A stretch of 60,490 nt of DNA from Perkinsus olseni (taxonomy: Eukaryota; Perkinsozoa; Perkinsida): the NCBI GenBank assembly GCA_013115125.1, contig JABANN010000153.1, positions 1 to 60,490 on the forward strand. Reading direction: 5' to 3'. The notes below the pieces were generated by a model. That model did not search any database. It worked only from the letters and a program-made list of their open reading frames with translations, and was not told the origin of the DNA. Positions 33,627-45,300 of the stretch are shown piece after piece. Both the position numbers and the translations under genes were made by a program. Numbering within the stretch: the first letter of the stretch is position 1; each line of letters starts with the position of its first letter.

Positions 33627-35198
33627 ATGTTTTACACCACCCCTCATTTCAACACTCGCATTTCTCATAGGGGCCGCCCCGGCAACGCGGAGGGCAGAAG
33701 GCCGCTGGGCACCTCCCTTTCGCCCAGTAAAACACTGAAGGCGATCTTCGGCCGATTCGCGGGGTCCAGTGGGATGTCGGGCACTCAGTGGGCGAAGATG
33801 TGCTGCCAGGCAGGGCTTGCAGACTCGGACGGAGCGCCTCTTGCCCTTGCGGATGCTGACCTGGTCTATGTAGATGTAATGCGGGGGAGTCTGAGGGGTG
33901 GGCATATCTTGTTTATGTGTTCGAACCCATGGTGAACCTCGGATATCTTGAATTAGCTACTTCTGTTGGCGTGCTCTGAGAGGTCGTTAATTTCAGGTAC
34001 AGCGGCGGGAGCTCGGAGTGAAGGGGATGAAGCTTCCCTACGAGACGTTTGCCCAGCAGGCCATCCCAGCACTGGCTGAGAAGGCCGGCCTGTCAGTGCA
34101 CGAAGTCCTAGCGCGGCTAGACACTCTCAATCAGAGGCTACAAGATGGTACAAGCTCGAGCCTGGCGGCCGGTGTCAGCCGGAGGAGAAAGGAGGAAAAG
34201 TGAGGGCGTTAGTGGGGCCTTGCATTCAGTAGTGGCGTCCTTTCAGTCTGGTCGAACGCGGAAGCTCTGGTCCGCAACGGTTGTACTATCAACATCGTAG
34301 ACGGTCCGGTGACCAAGAAGGAAGGATCTTCAGAAGGCGCTCCCAAGCTGCTGGGCTAGAGGCGCAGCCGAGCACGGGCGTCCTCGACCTCTCACAAGTT
34401 TGCGACCGGACTGCGGCGGACGTCCGAGGCTCTAAGAAAGAGAAAAACTACGTACCCGGCGTGACCACTCATAGCGTCAGAGTGACGGACAGGCTATCGC
34501 AGTCCACCCGTAGCCTGAGGAGCCTCGACCGTCGACTGTCATCCTCCTCTGCTGCTAGCCTCCATAGTGAGAGTGATGTCGTTGGGCCAGAGAGATTTTA
34601 TTATGACAAAACCTCTTACACGGGCACTGCCAAGCGGTCTTTGAGAGCAGTGCCGCGATATAGCACTCGGGGGGTGGGCGGAAGGAGGGGCTCTCTGGAT
34701 GGCATTGCTGAGGCTACTGAGGAGGAGGAGCTCAGAGCCATGCTGACTGGCCGGAATAAGCAGGCAACTGCGAGGAGAGTCGAGGGTAGAATCAACAGGC
34801 CGGTCCTGTCCGGAGTATCCTCGTCGGTTACCGTGCTGCCCCCAGCGACACAACTTGCATCACCGTCGCAACAAGAGAGAAGGGTCATAGTGCGTCCTCC
34901 GTCGGGGGGCTCTCTCGTTGCCCCGCCTCCTTCGGTGCCATACCCCGTTCAGGTTGGCGGGACACCTCAAGTTCCCTTGACCCGAGTCTTCACTCCCTTC
35001 ACGCCTGCGTACAAGCTCGGTCAGGCTCCGCTGCCACAGCCGTCTGCCATGCCTAAGCAGCAGCGGACCTCGGTGGTATACTCCTCGGTGTCCCCTCTTC
35101 CGCAACAAATGCCGGCCTTAACGGCGCCTACTGCTGTTACCTCGATGTTTGCGCTCTCCTCACCGTTGGACTTCCGACCGGGTCCGAGGGTCGGATGA
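33627..35198 (+). CDS. p25-alpha/TPPP-family microtubule protein (467 aa)
   Basis: Tubulin-polymerisation-promoting proteins bundle microtubules, and in protists they are linked to flagella. Exons 33627-33875, 33997-34199 and 34247-35198 join to exactly 468 codons. Exon 1 has LKAIFGRFAGSSGMSGTQWA and LALADADLVYVD, the core of the p25-alpha domain. Exon 2 begins VQRRELGVKGMKLPYETFAQ, the counterpart of KG...I.FEQF. Exon 3 contains GPERFYYDKTSYTGTAKRSL, the diagnostic C-terminal TPPP motif, embedded in a long basic, Ser/Pro-rich, probably disordered tail. The tail after this motif (about 200 residues) is much longer than in animal TPPPs, which total about 220 residues or fewer. The start is the least certain part, since the frame is open upstream of ATG 33627. 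Confidence 0.8.
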
Positions 35199-35531
35199 CC
35201 ATCAGTAGCCGATGATTGGAGGTTACTATCAAGTGACCCTATTACCTACCGTCCATTGCCATGACTGTGCTGAATGACTGCCGTCGTGCATCAACGACCG
35301 TCGTGTTGGGTTGTTAGAATAGTGGGGGCAGGAAGGCGTTACAGCCCGCGCTAAACTCACCACGGCAAGGGAACCTCGTCGTGCATCTGCCCGGGAGTGA
35401 ATCGCGCGTAGCTATCGAAGGCTCGGCTTCTGTAGGCGCTTGAGCTCGGGTTTGGGCTGCGTACGGCCCTCGATTGTGGAGTGTTGAATTCCTCTCTATA
35501 GTCGTTTCAACAATGAGTTCACGCCTTGACG
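35199..35531. other. Intergenic stretch upstream of the J-domain membrane protein
   Basis: No gene or notable repeat is seen on either strand. Confidence 0.4.
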
Positions 35532-37574
35532 ATGTTCCTTCTGATCGGTATCATCATCACTAGCACCGTGTTGGCCCAGTACACCCTGAACGATTGCGTG
35601 GCAGCCGGGTGTCCGACCTCTACTGCCGCTGCTGTCCAGTGCATCATCAACGGCGACATCTCCCTGAGCTCCTGCCAGTCTCAAGTCTGCGACGGTCAGG
35701 CGGTCTCCGACTTCACCCTTTTCTGTACGCCCATGATCCCCGCCTGCGCTGATCTTTACTCCAACACTTACGCTGCCGAGTTCAACTCTGTCGTCTCGGT
35801 CTGTGCTACCGGGACGTCCACAACCCCGAGCCCAACCGCCGAGGCATCGCCCTTGTCAGCGTGTCGTGACGCTGGCTGTCCAGCTGAGGTGACCGCCGCT
35901 CTCGAGTGTGCAATCCAAGGAGAGATCTACACGGAGGCCTGTCGAAGTAGCGCGTGCGCCGAAGGTGTTTGGAGTCGCTTCCGAGACGACTGCGTGGACC
36001 GGCTCGAGCCGTGCACCACGGCTTACTCTGATACGTACCGCAGTGAGCTTGCCGACGTGGAGATGGTCTGTGTGTTCTCGGCCCAACCAGTCACGACATC
36101 AACCACAACCACCGCCCCGAGGGATGTGATACCGCCCCAACTGGTATCAGTGTCGCCGCCGCCGGGCGGGGTCGTTGGTCAGCGGGCGACGCTTATAATG
36201 GAGTTTGATGAGGACGTGCAGAAGGGCCCGAATAACCTGGTCCTCGTGAGGTCTGCGTCTAACGATCATGTTATCCTGGAGGAGGGGTCCTGGCTGCGCC
36301 TCTCTGGCCGCTACGTTCACATAAGCCCTCCGCAGTACAGCAAGCTGGGAGACGGCAAAGACTGCTTCTACGTACAAGTTGAGTTTGGTGCTCTACTGGA
36401 CATGGCCCGGAACGCTTTCAGCGGGCTGCCCAGGATCGACTACTGGACGCTGTGTGTGGTTGATCGTGAAGGCCCTCGAGTGGAGAACGTCAGAGAAGAG
36501 ATCATTGATGATGACAGCATTCGTGTGGTCTTTGAGTTCGACGAGGTTGTTGAAGCGGTCATGGCTACCTTAACGGCTACTCTCACAACCAAGGGCAACG
36601 GCGTACAGGAATCAATACCCGCCCAACTAGGAAGTGACCAGCGATCGGTATCGGTTGTCTTGGGCGGACTGCTCTTGGGGGAGCGCTACCGGATCGACCT
36701 CACGGACGGCTTTGTGCAGGATGCTTTCGGTAACGTCTTCTCAGGAGCCTCGTTCAACGGCTACTCACTGCAGCTGCCGGACCCAACGACGACGCCGGTG
36801 TTCCCGACTGTAGTGGTTGACCCGATGGACGGTCCCAATACAGTAGCCATAGTCCTTTGCGTCATGGGTGGACTTCTCCTGGGTGGAGCGGCGGCTTTTT
36901 GGTTTTGGCAATCTCGCCGGAAGAAGGTCTACGTCTCCCCCTCTGCGGAGGCTCCCACCAAGGTCAGTCGTCACTGGGAGCCGAGCGCTGTGAGGGCCGG
37001 TGAGGGAGCGGGCTTTGCAAGAGAGGCCCATCTGAAGGCGGAGGACTCCAAGGCTGCAGGAGGGGGTCCCCCGCCATGGGGTGGGTTCGTAGCTGCTGCT
37101 TTGTTCTTTTTACTGTAGCTGGTCTCAGGTGCTGATGCGACCAATGAGGAGGACCTGATCAAGATAAAGCAAGAAGCGGTGGACACTAGTCTGATGGAGC
37201 AACAGGAGGCTAAGGAGGTTGTCGCTGAGCTGTTGAAACAGCTGGAGGCCCTGCCAGAGGATAATGCAGAACGAAGAAAGGCGCATAAGAAGATGTGCTT
37301 CACATGGTAGGCGGCGAGGTTGAGCATCGGCCTTCCACTGTGTCCTTCAGGCACCCCGACAAGAACCCTGAGAACTTGCCGGTTGCTACAGAAGTGTTCC
37401 AGTGGCTCCAACGGCAGAAACGATGGCTGCTCGAGATGGACGACACTCAGCCCAGCCCACGCCCGGCCGAGGTAACCTGCCCATCTGCGTGTTGCTACTG
37501 GGGAGCGTTCTTCGCCTTAGGCGGAGCGACCCTCGAACGCTTCGGAGCAGTCCGGTCAAGATCCCCCTGTTTAG
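35532..37574 (+). CDS. Type I membrane protein: Cys-rich repeats, SbsA-like Ig domains, TM helix and cytosolic J domain (633 aa)
   Basis: Exons 35532-37080, 37129-37306, 37351-37471 and 37521-37574 are separated by introns of 44-49 bases and join to 634 codons exactly. A signal peptide (MFLLIGIIITSTVLAQ) leads two similar six-cysteine repeats of about 85 residues, beginning LNDCVAAGCPTSTAAAVQCI and SACRDAGCPAEVTAALECAI. A Thr-rich linker (TTSTTTTAPRD) follows, then two beta-sandwich modules of the SbsA Ig-like type (PPQLVSVSPPPGGV..MEFDEDV and GPRVENVREEI..FEFDEVV). The TM helix is VAIVLCVMGGLLLGGAAAFW, followed by RRKK. The exons after it give ERRKAHKKMCFTWHPDKNPE then NLPVATEVFQWLQRQKRWLL, a J domain with an intact HPD motif, close to the sacsin type. 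It should recruit Hsp70 to the cytosolic face of a membrane. If the 48-base intron were retained, the protein would stop at 37118 without the J domain. Confidence 0.68.
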
Positions 37575-37728
37575 CTACCGCATGTCATTGGTCTTTTAAT
37601 GGTGTTGAGATTTACCAATCGAGCACGCATTGTTTTGTGCCCGCTACGGCTGGTCATAGGCCGTCCTCGTCCGCAGTAAGGGCCCACAGCTTCTTGATAT
37701 TCAACCACGCATCCGCTGCTTGTCGAGA

Positions 37729-39801
37729 ATGCTCCAACAACAGCAGCAGCATCGGCCATCATCAGGCAGGCCCAACTACTCTCGTGGGTCAATGGTCGGC
37801 CGTGGTCGTGGTGGCAACGGCCGGGGCCCGAACGGCTACCGGTCCTTCCCGGGCAATCAACGGTCGCCGATTCTTCCTATACCGCAGGTGAAGCCTCGTT
37901 GATGCACGACTGGGCCTGTCATTGAGGCCTCCTTCCGCTTCATTTCTGCCACCTGTTCGGAGTTCGGCCTCCCCCACAAGTGTCTGGTGGGAGTGATTCT
38001 TCGGGGTTAAGTGCCCGACGTATTTGTTCATGTTATTCGATAGATCGCTCCGCGTGGAGTAATAATATATAGATATCGGTGTTGTAACCCACAGCAGAAC
38101 CGAATTACTGCACCACCCACTTTTACGGGTGGCTTCTAATGGCACCGTCTCTCAGGCGAGGCCTCGCCTTGTTGTCTTACTTCAGGCTGGCACGTCGGCT
38201 GGTAGCATTCCGGCGAACAACGTCCAGCATGCAGCTGCAGGGGGTCTCCTTCCGTCTCCTGCCGTGCCAGCAGCTGCCACTCCGCAACGGCGGACCCCCC
38301 ATAAACAGGCGTTACCGCCACCCTCCTGCCTCCTGACCCCTGAGGAACAAGTCATGTGGGCCAATGCACCGTGAGAGGGCCACGAGTGCTACCCGTTGCT
38401 TCGGTTTCGCTCGGTGCCCAGGTACGCCTGTCCAGGTTGTGGCAGCCCCTTCATGAAGTGGTCTCAGTGTGACACGCACGTTGTCTCGTCAGCTCCTTGC
38501 CAGGCCGCGGTAGTCGGTAAGGACGTGAAGGGGTAGGAGTGAACGGCGCCGTGGTTCTCCATTGTTGGCACTTCAGACAATGCGAGGCCTTTGCGGCCGC
38601 CCATGCCGGGACGCTACGGCCTCCCACAGCCCCGCCCCTGCCGAAGCCGCCTCGCAAGGTCTCAGCCTCTGGCAGAGGTGCTAATGGCAGAGGAAGGGAA
38701 GGCCGACAGAGGGTGGAGACTGAACGGGAAATTCAGGTCAGGCTGGAGGGGTATGCGACCCGTTTTTCAAGACTTCTTCGCTTCTTCAATACCACGCGGC
38801 ACAGGCTCGGGCCTCGTGAGGAAGCGCGATCAGCAGTGCTATTGGCCGGTGAGGCTAACCGAACCTTGAACTTCGTCAGTTTTCCGGAGGCATCGGCCCG
38901 AGTTTGCTGTAGAGGTCGAGAGGAGTTGCTCCTACTAGCAGCCTCCTAAAACCTGTTTGACGCCTCTCCGAGATGAATGCTGCTTCCAGCTTTTGAGTGC
39001 AGTGGAACACTACTGCACGCGCCACGAAATTGCTGCGCATCCCGAAACGTTCGTTTGCAGGCCATCAAAGACGAGTACGAGAAGGCGATCTTTGGAGGCC
39101 GCCGCGGATCGATGTCCACCGTGAGCGGCATGAGTCCGAGTCATGGAGCACCCTTCAGCGACACCACCGACCCTCCACACTCTGGGCCCAATGGGGGTTC
39201 AATGGACTACCACGACATGATGGGTGCTGAGTACGGCTCCTCTGGGTGAGACCTGCCTCGGTCAACTCGGCGGCATTCGACTTGCAGGTTCGGGCGGGTG
39301 TGTCTGATCTGCCAGATGGGGGAGTCCAGCTGTGCCCTGGCTCCCTGCGGTCACATGCTGGCCTGCTACAGCTGTAGGGCAAGAGGGCATCTCATCGCCA
39401 TCGTGAAGCACTGAGGCTGGCGTCAGGCACTCTAGCGCTGCAGCTTCAGGAGTGTCCGTGTTGCGGATCTCAAATCCATCAACTCATCCAAGTGCGCCCA
39501 GTCGACATCAGGTGCTCTAAAGCCGCGGCAACCCTGATGGGATCCGGTCTCTCTAGGCACTACCATCTCAACATCTTCAACGGGAATGGCCTGCAGATGA
39601 ACGGCGCTGGCGGAAGCGTGACCATACCCCGCGTGCAGGTGGGGTTTTCCGGAGGTCAAAGCAATATTTACTAGCGTGACTCATCAGGACTACACTCCGA
39701 GTGCCGCTAGCGGGCTGAGCTCGGCCGAAGGGGTCGTCCTGTCGGGTATGGACCCCCTCGAGGCCAATACAGATGCCTCCTGGATGCCGCCACCTACCTG
39801 A
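37729..39801 (+). CDS. RING-finger (probable E3 ubiquitin ligase) protein with a second Cys/His zinc site
   Basis: The putative first exon at ATG 37729 is glutamine-rich then RGG-rich (MLQQQQQHRPSS, MVGRGRGGNGRGPNGY). A Pro/Ala-rich exon ends LTPEEQVMWANAP and joins in phase to YACPGCGSPFMKWSQCDTH, a C2-type zinc site. Further exons carry GRGANGRGREGRQR and helices. The RING is split by an intron: VCLICQMGESSCALAPCGHM and LACYSCRARG (about 39300-39390), then ECPCCGSQIHQLIQVR (about 39450-39495), giving C..C, C.H.C..C and C..C. After a 59-base intron the last exon reads DYTPSAASGLSSAEG.. and ends WMPPPT at 39801. The role as a ubiquitin ligase is inferred from the RING. The polyQ/RGG exon could belong to an unseen separate gene. 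Confidence 0.62.
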
Positions 39802-40431
39802 TTGCGCTGACCAGCGCTGACTTCGCTAACAGGGAACTCAGTTGCTGCTGGTTGTTATTCCAATTAAAACAACGGCGTTTCGTATTAGACGAAGTAGTGT
39901 CGACGGTACTGCCTCTCGCGATGGCTTCTGTTGTTTCTGAAGCCGTCGGCGGCGGTCGCTGGTCGTGCATGGCGTCCAGTCCCTTTTGGCGATCGTTGTT
40001 TCAGTGGACTGTGTAATATTAGTTTTTTAAACGAAGCTGTAATGCTCCTCATTTTCACGTATTCATCTTCGACATGTTTCCCAGAAATCTGCGGGCTGCA
40101 TTATATCCGAGTCCGTACTGAACTGTGTAGGAGTTCTGAAGGCCGAGTTTCGTGGCGCGTGAAGAAGCTTACCCCAGGCTGGTGACATGTCCTCCCGTGT
40201 GCAGCATGGTTCCTGCTGATGCTACTGCCGATCCTACGCTAATATGACGCCTTGTGTTCAGTAGTTTGATAAGGGTCTAGCAGGCCTGCTTCGTTTGGGT
40301 ACTCCCGGGAGTCGCTGTCCCGGGGTACTCTTGCACGCACGGAGATACTTGAATATACAGAAATCACAGCGCAGCGCCTTACCTTGATTAATTATCGCTA
40401 GGCGGGAGTGCATATCTTGTTCCATCTCGCC
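39802..40431. other. Intergenic stretch
   Basis: No supported gene. An 84-codon plus-strand frame (39931-40185) starts without ATG context and has no protein-like pattern. Confidence 0.4.
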
Positions 40432-42120
40432 ATGGATTTGTCGCCAGCACCTGACGGGGACGAGTTCGCGTCTGATGCCATCTGTGAGGATGCTGGTAGC
40501 GCGGGTGACTTCGAGGCGCAGCTCGAGGATGCTGTTGCCGCGGGTGAGCAGCGTGGACGCTTCCAATTAGTGATCCGTTCGAAGTGTCGTCAGGCCGAGA
40601 GCGATTACTGCGCCAGAGTAGGTCCCGCGGCCGGCCGACAACGGCCAGCTTGATCGGAGGGAGCAGCAGCAGCCGGTAGACACACTTTATCGGTATTCAC
40701 CTTCAGCCTCGCACTCTAGGCTTAACCTATCCTACGGGACCTCTGGGCTGACAAGGCCGCATGCATAGGATCGTTTTCAGCCCGACCACTGCCGCTCTCA
40801 TTGGCGATCACCACCACGCTAATGGCGAGTCGAACAAGTCGCTGAGAGGAAGTCATTCTGCCAGTACCAACACTTTCGAGGATGTGCTTGGATATTACGT
40901 AAATAGACCATGGTCCACCGTCTCCTGGGCGAGGGCAGCAGTCGATCTACTTAGTGCTCAGAACTCGGCAAAACGAGTGTCATCCCGGGGGAGGATGCGC
41001 TCTGGCTTCCCCACTTCCAAGAGGATGCCTCGCCCAGCTAGCGCTGGCTGCTTGCGAGGTGTGAAGGGCCAGTTGATGGCGTCAATGCCTCTGTATGCTT
41101 CCCAGTCGGATCCGCCAAGAACCTCCGTCGGCCAGTCAGTGCATTTTCGAGAGGGTTCGGGGTGGGTCTGAACACAGGCAGCGTGTCGGCTGCTGGCAGT
41201 GAGGCCAAGTTGGTCGGCGATGCCGTCAGGGGGAAAAGCATATCTAAAGGTCAACAAGAAGCCTCTCGCAGGTGAGCTCATAACTTGTCTCGGAGGCTAC
41301 TCTCTTCATAGTAGACCGAAGTCCGTTGTAGAGTTCATGAGAATGCACGAGGCGAAGCATCGCAGAGATGAGCAGAGGCTAGCTGCCTTGGTAGGTTCCG
41401 GGGTTCAAGTCACTAAGCTGTCGGCGAGTTGCTCAGATAGAGAGGACCAATCATGAAGCGGAGTTCGCCCTGCTGCGCAAGATGACCGAGCTTAATCAGG
41501 TTGTGGAGTCGGAGAGACAGAGTGGAGAGGCTATTGTATATAAGATGATCGATGGCTCTAGAAAGGTGGGCATGTGGATCGAACCTGGGACCTTTCGCAT
41601 GAGCAATAAGCGCTGCCACTACTGATCGTCATCACGGTGACACGCGGAGATGCTGATCAGTGGACAGGATGCGCTTGAGTATGCATACTCCAGGCTGATG
41701 TGCTCAGGGAGAGAGAGTTGGCTGCTACGTAGGCGCCGAGCTAGTGGGGAAGATGTCAGTCGAGGCCTTCGAGCGAAAGTGGGCGGTGTCGGCTGCTGTT
41801 AGCCAATTGCAACCCTGAGACAGATATAAAACCCTGATAAAGTCGAAGAGTGAGAAAAGCTTCCCGCAAGGCGGAACATCTCAGACCATTGGTGAGCACA
41901 CGCTGGTGGTGCTGACTTCCCTCGATGGGGGCGAACTCGAGAATCAGGAAACAAGTCAACGATGGCGAAGGCTCAAATGTCGGCGGCTGAGCAAGCCGAG
42001 CGGCAGAACGAGATTGGCAAGATCCTAGCCCACACTATGCGTCTCACTGCCAAGCTGCGGGAGCAACTCAGAGTGGGTGGAGGCGGAGGGACTCGTCGTT
42101 CCGGCTCTTCCGTGTCATAG
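40432..42120 (+). CDS. Coiled-coil protein, function unknown
   Basis: From ATG 40432 the first exon is acidic (MDLSPAPDGDEFASDAICED then FEAQLEDAVAAGEQRGRF). Later exons include TTAALIGDHHHANGESNKSL and helical pieces rich in Glu, Arg and Leu: SVVEFMRMHEAKHRRDEQRL (about 41340), AEFALLRKMTELNQVVESER (about 41460-41520), AFERKWAVSAAVSQLQ (about 41765) and AKAQMSAAEQAERQNEIGKI then LAHTMRLTAKLREQLR (about 41965-42075). It ends in a glycine/serine tail (GGGGGTRRSGSSVS). The heptad-like spacing suggests a coiled coil, perhaps cytoskeletal. No family is recognised and the splice model is incomplete. A tRNA-like sequence lies on the opposite strand at about 41565-41640. Confidence 0.42.
41565..41640 (-). 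pseudogene. tRNA-like fossil (resembles tRNA-Ala), minus strand
   Basis: On the minus strand the order of parts is that of a tRNA: a D-arm-like tcagtagtggcagcgc, an anticodon-loop-like attgctc that would present tgc, the variable-region-like gaaaggtccc, and a B-box aggttcgatcc. The T-stem (cccag against cacat) and acceptor stem do not pair, so it cannot be a working tRNA. It may be a decayed copy or the head of a tRNA-derived SINE. Confidence 0.4.
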
Positions 42121-42331
42121 AGGTGGGCGTGCTGTGGTTCCGCCTCAGATAATCAGACAGGGGAACCCTCATGCACGGAGGTTCTGTGAGAGTGAATCTG
42201 ACGGAATCGGGTTTGCTCCCTTTGTCGTGGAATAACAAGGTTGTCGTTCTCATCAAGCTTTGGTTTACCGCCGTTGCCGACTTTCGGGCGCTTTTTTGCT
42301 TCTCTATTTTCCCTCGCTTGGCTCGCTGCTG

Positions 42332-45300
42332 ATGGGACTCACGGCCTCGACTGTGGCTGCCGTGCGGCAATTTCTCCAGTCGCCGGCGATGGTGCCTCGG
42401 CGGGTGTCAGAATGGAGTGTTGCTGAGGTGTTGGTATTGATAAGCTCGGTGAAGAACCCCGCCAATGGCAGCTTCCAGGCGTCAAAGTGGGAGGTGAGCC
42501 CCCAGAACTAGAGCGTCGCCGGCGCCGACGCTGGGAGTGTCAGATGCTCCAGCGTCTCGGCACAGACCACCTGGTTGGATGGGATAGGCTGTTTACGCTG
42601 CTCAAGGACGAGCCGGACGGAACGACCGTGTCTACTCTTGAAGTTGCCTCCCTATGCATCCTAGCCAACCGTTCCATGGATGCCCACTCAAAGTAAAAAG
42701 CTAGCCATGCTCACTGCTCAGGGTGCCTCGAGCTTCTCCTCCTCCCGGTCGCGTCGTGCTTGGCCTTCAAGTCGCTAACATTCCTGAGCGGCAGGCATGC
42801 CTCATCCCGATCTGGGGTTGCAATTGGAGATACCACGACCTCATCCTAGGTTCAAGACTCTGCTGAGACTTTTCGATTGGAGTGATGCCGAGGTCTGCAC
42901 CGAAGCGGACCTGGTACGTCCAACTACTTCATGGGGCTGATCGCCGGGAGCAAACCCTCGCAGGTCCTCACCGCTCAGACCGTGTTTTCTGCGCTGCGTA
43001 AGGGTATGCGGAAGTTCGTCGCCGATGGAGGTGCTAAGGTCTGAACGGCCGCTGTGAGGCTGAATGATCAGCTTCCATCCAGGCGACGCTGCCGAGCCCG
43101 AGTGAGCTGAGGGAGGCGTGCCGCGAGCTACTCTTCGCGGCGACCGGCGGAAAATCTGCTGCCAGCTCACACGAGGCGCTGTTCACCAGTGTCAGCAATG
43201 GCCTTGAGAGCTTTTGTTATGTGAGTTGACGCTCTTCTCTTCTGTCCTCTCGACTGGATGAAGGTACTGGATGTTCTCTCCCTATCTAATGATCGTTCGA
43301 GCGGTTCCGACGACTGGGCTGGGACTGTTGTTGGCGGTCATGAGAGAGCGGCCTCTGAGGATAATGTGGAAGGAGGCCCTTCATTGACGCCGGAGTAGAC
43401 TAGGGCACACTGGAGGAGGATCAGGCGCGCTCCTGGCAGGAGTCGCGGCAACCACTGGCTAGTGACACGATCCACTGAAGCCTCGAGAAAGATCGACTTC
43501 TTCGAACGGTGGCTGTCATGGAGGAAACTAGAGATGCCGAAAACGCAGAGGAGCCCGACTCGGTAGCGAGTGGCCGGAACGTCTTTAGTAGCCTCTCTCA
43601 GCTGGCCCGCCGCAGGCTAGAGCGGGCACAGCTTGTGAGACCTGTCCGTCAGTGGCTTCAGTATGCACTAGACACGAAACGCTCGCCAGCCGTTGAGAAC
43701 GACGGTGATTACAAGTGGGCATCGACTCAGGCAGCCTCTCTTGCTGCCATCGAGGTGAGGCGATATCGGAGGATGCCCTCGATATCTTTGCAGGTTCAAC
43801 TTCGCCTGGCTTGGCTGCATCGCTCCGCCGCACTCTCCTCTTTGAGGGCTGCGTACGCTCAGAACCGGGTCGAGAATGCGATTGACTATCATCCCGGCGC
43901 AGCACTGGTGAGCAACGTGATCTCACTGAGCATAGACCACCACCGCCTCTCAGGTCTGCATCGAGGTCCTGAGATCGGTCTGTCGCGGTGTAGCCTCTTC
44001 GGGCGTTGAGGGAAAGACTGAAATGGTGCTTCGCGATGCCATAGCCGCCTTCTCAGAGGTGAGGCGTGGGGGGTCCTATTTCTGGTGCTTGCAGTCCCCC
44101 ATGAGATTTACGACGCTTCCATGCCTTTATGGCAGGAAGCAACATCTCTGTGGCGGCGTTTGGGGGAAACCTGTCGCGGAGGCCACCAGACTGAGGACAG
44201 GAAAATGGCCATGTTATTGGATGGTGTCATCGAGGCCTGTAAGGTACTCAAGCATCAACACTCTGTCGCCTTCGCGTACAGACCCTGCTTTCCTTCAGCT
44301 TGCGACAGCCGAGGGGGAGGAGCCAGCGGTGAGTTCGGCGACTCTGCGAATTCAAGTGCTATTGTCATACATACACCCGTTCTTGCTCGGTATTGTTATC
44401 AGTGAAGGCCTTCTACTCTTTCTCAGACTTTGGGTAGAGGAAATTGCTAGACACAATCTGCCTTCACTGAACAGATCGAAAGTAAAGCGCCTCTTCCCTT
44501 CCTGTGGTGCAGTTGAAGGAGGCCGCCCGAGCCATCAGGGATCAGCTTGCTCTGCACAATGCGGCAATTAAGAATCGAGGACAGTCTCGTGACGAGGCTG
44601 ACGGACATACTACTATAGAGTCGCGAGCACGAGGTCTCGAACTTGCCATTGCCAAGCTGGAAGATCTCTGCCGTAGGGCAACCGAAGATACGAGGGGACC
44701 GCACCTTAGCGAGTAGCGATTTACGCCTATACTCTGCTACCGGCAGATGAGGGTCACTTTTGGCCTCCTCGCGCTGCATGTGTTGCTGCTTCAGATGGAT
44801 CCAGGATGAGATTGAGGATATCCTGCCGCGTGTCGGTGGCCAGCAGTGTAATGTACGCGACAGAGTGCTGCAGACCTTCATTAGAATACGAGCTGATGAG
44901 AAGACGATGCTTGAAGGGGCACTCGCTTCGCTCTTGTAAGTTGGTTGAACTCACGTGGACCTGATTCCGGTGGGAGGGGTGCATCAGGGTGATCGGCGAG
45001 GAGGTACGGCGGATGACTGAGGGAGGGTCAGACCGCGTAGACCAGGAAGGGGGCTGCCTGATGCAGAAGGTTAGTCGGGGCCACCACCGGAACAGCAGCC
45101 TTGTCTGTCCCCGTCTCAGATTGAAGCGGCTTGCTCGAGAGTGGTCATAGAGTGTCCCCTCGACGCAGCGCTGGATGAAGCTCCGACCTCGAGCTTGCCC
45201 GTCTCGTCAGCGACCGCGTTCGGATTCGGCCCGGATGCGTTCTCTCTGAACCCCTTCAAAGTTGTCGCTGTTCTCGAAGAGATGCGGACTCGAATAGAAG

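Noticed and set aside
37579-37728. Continuation of the J-domain protein to about 37891
   Set aside because: A 49-base intron gives an in-phase last exon ending QSGQDPPV at 37574 and makes the total length divisible by three.
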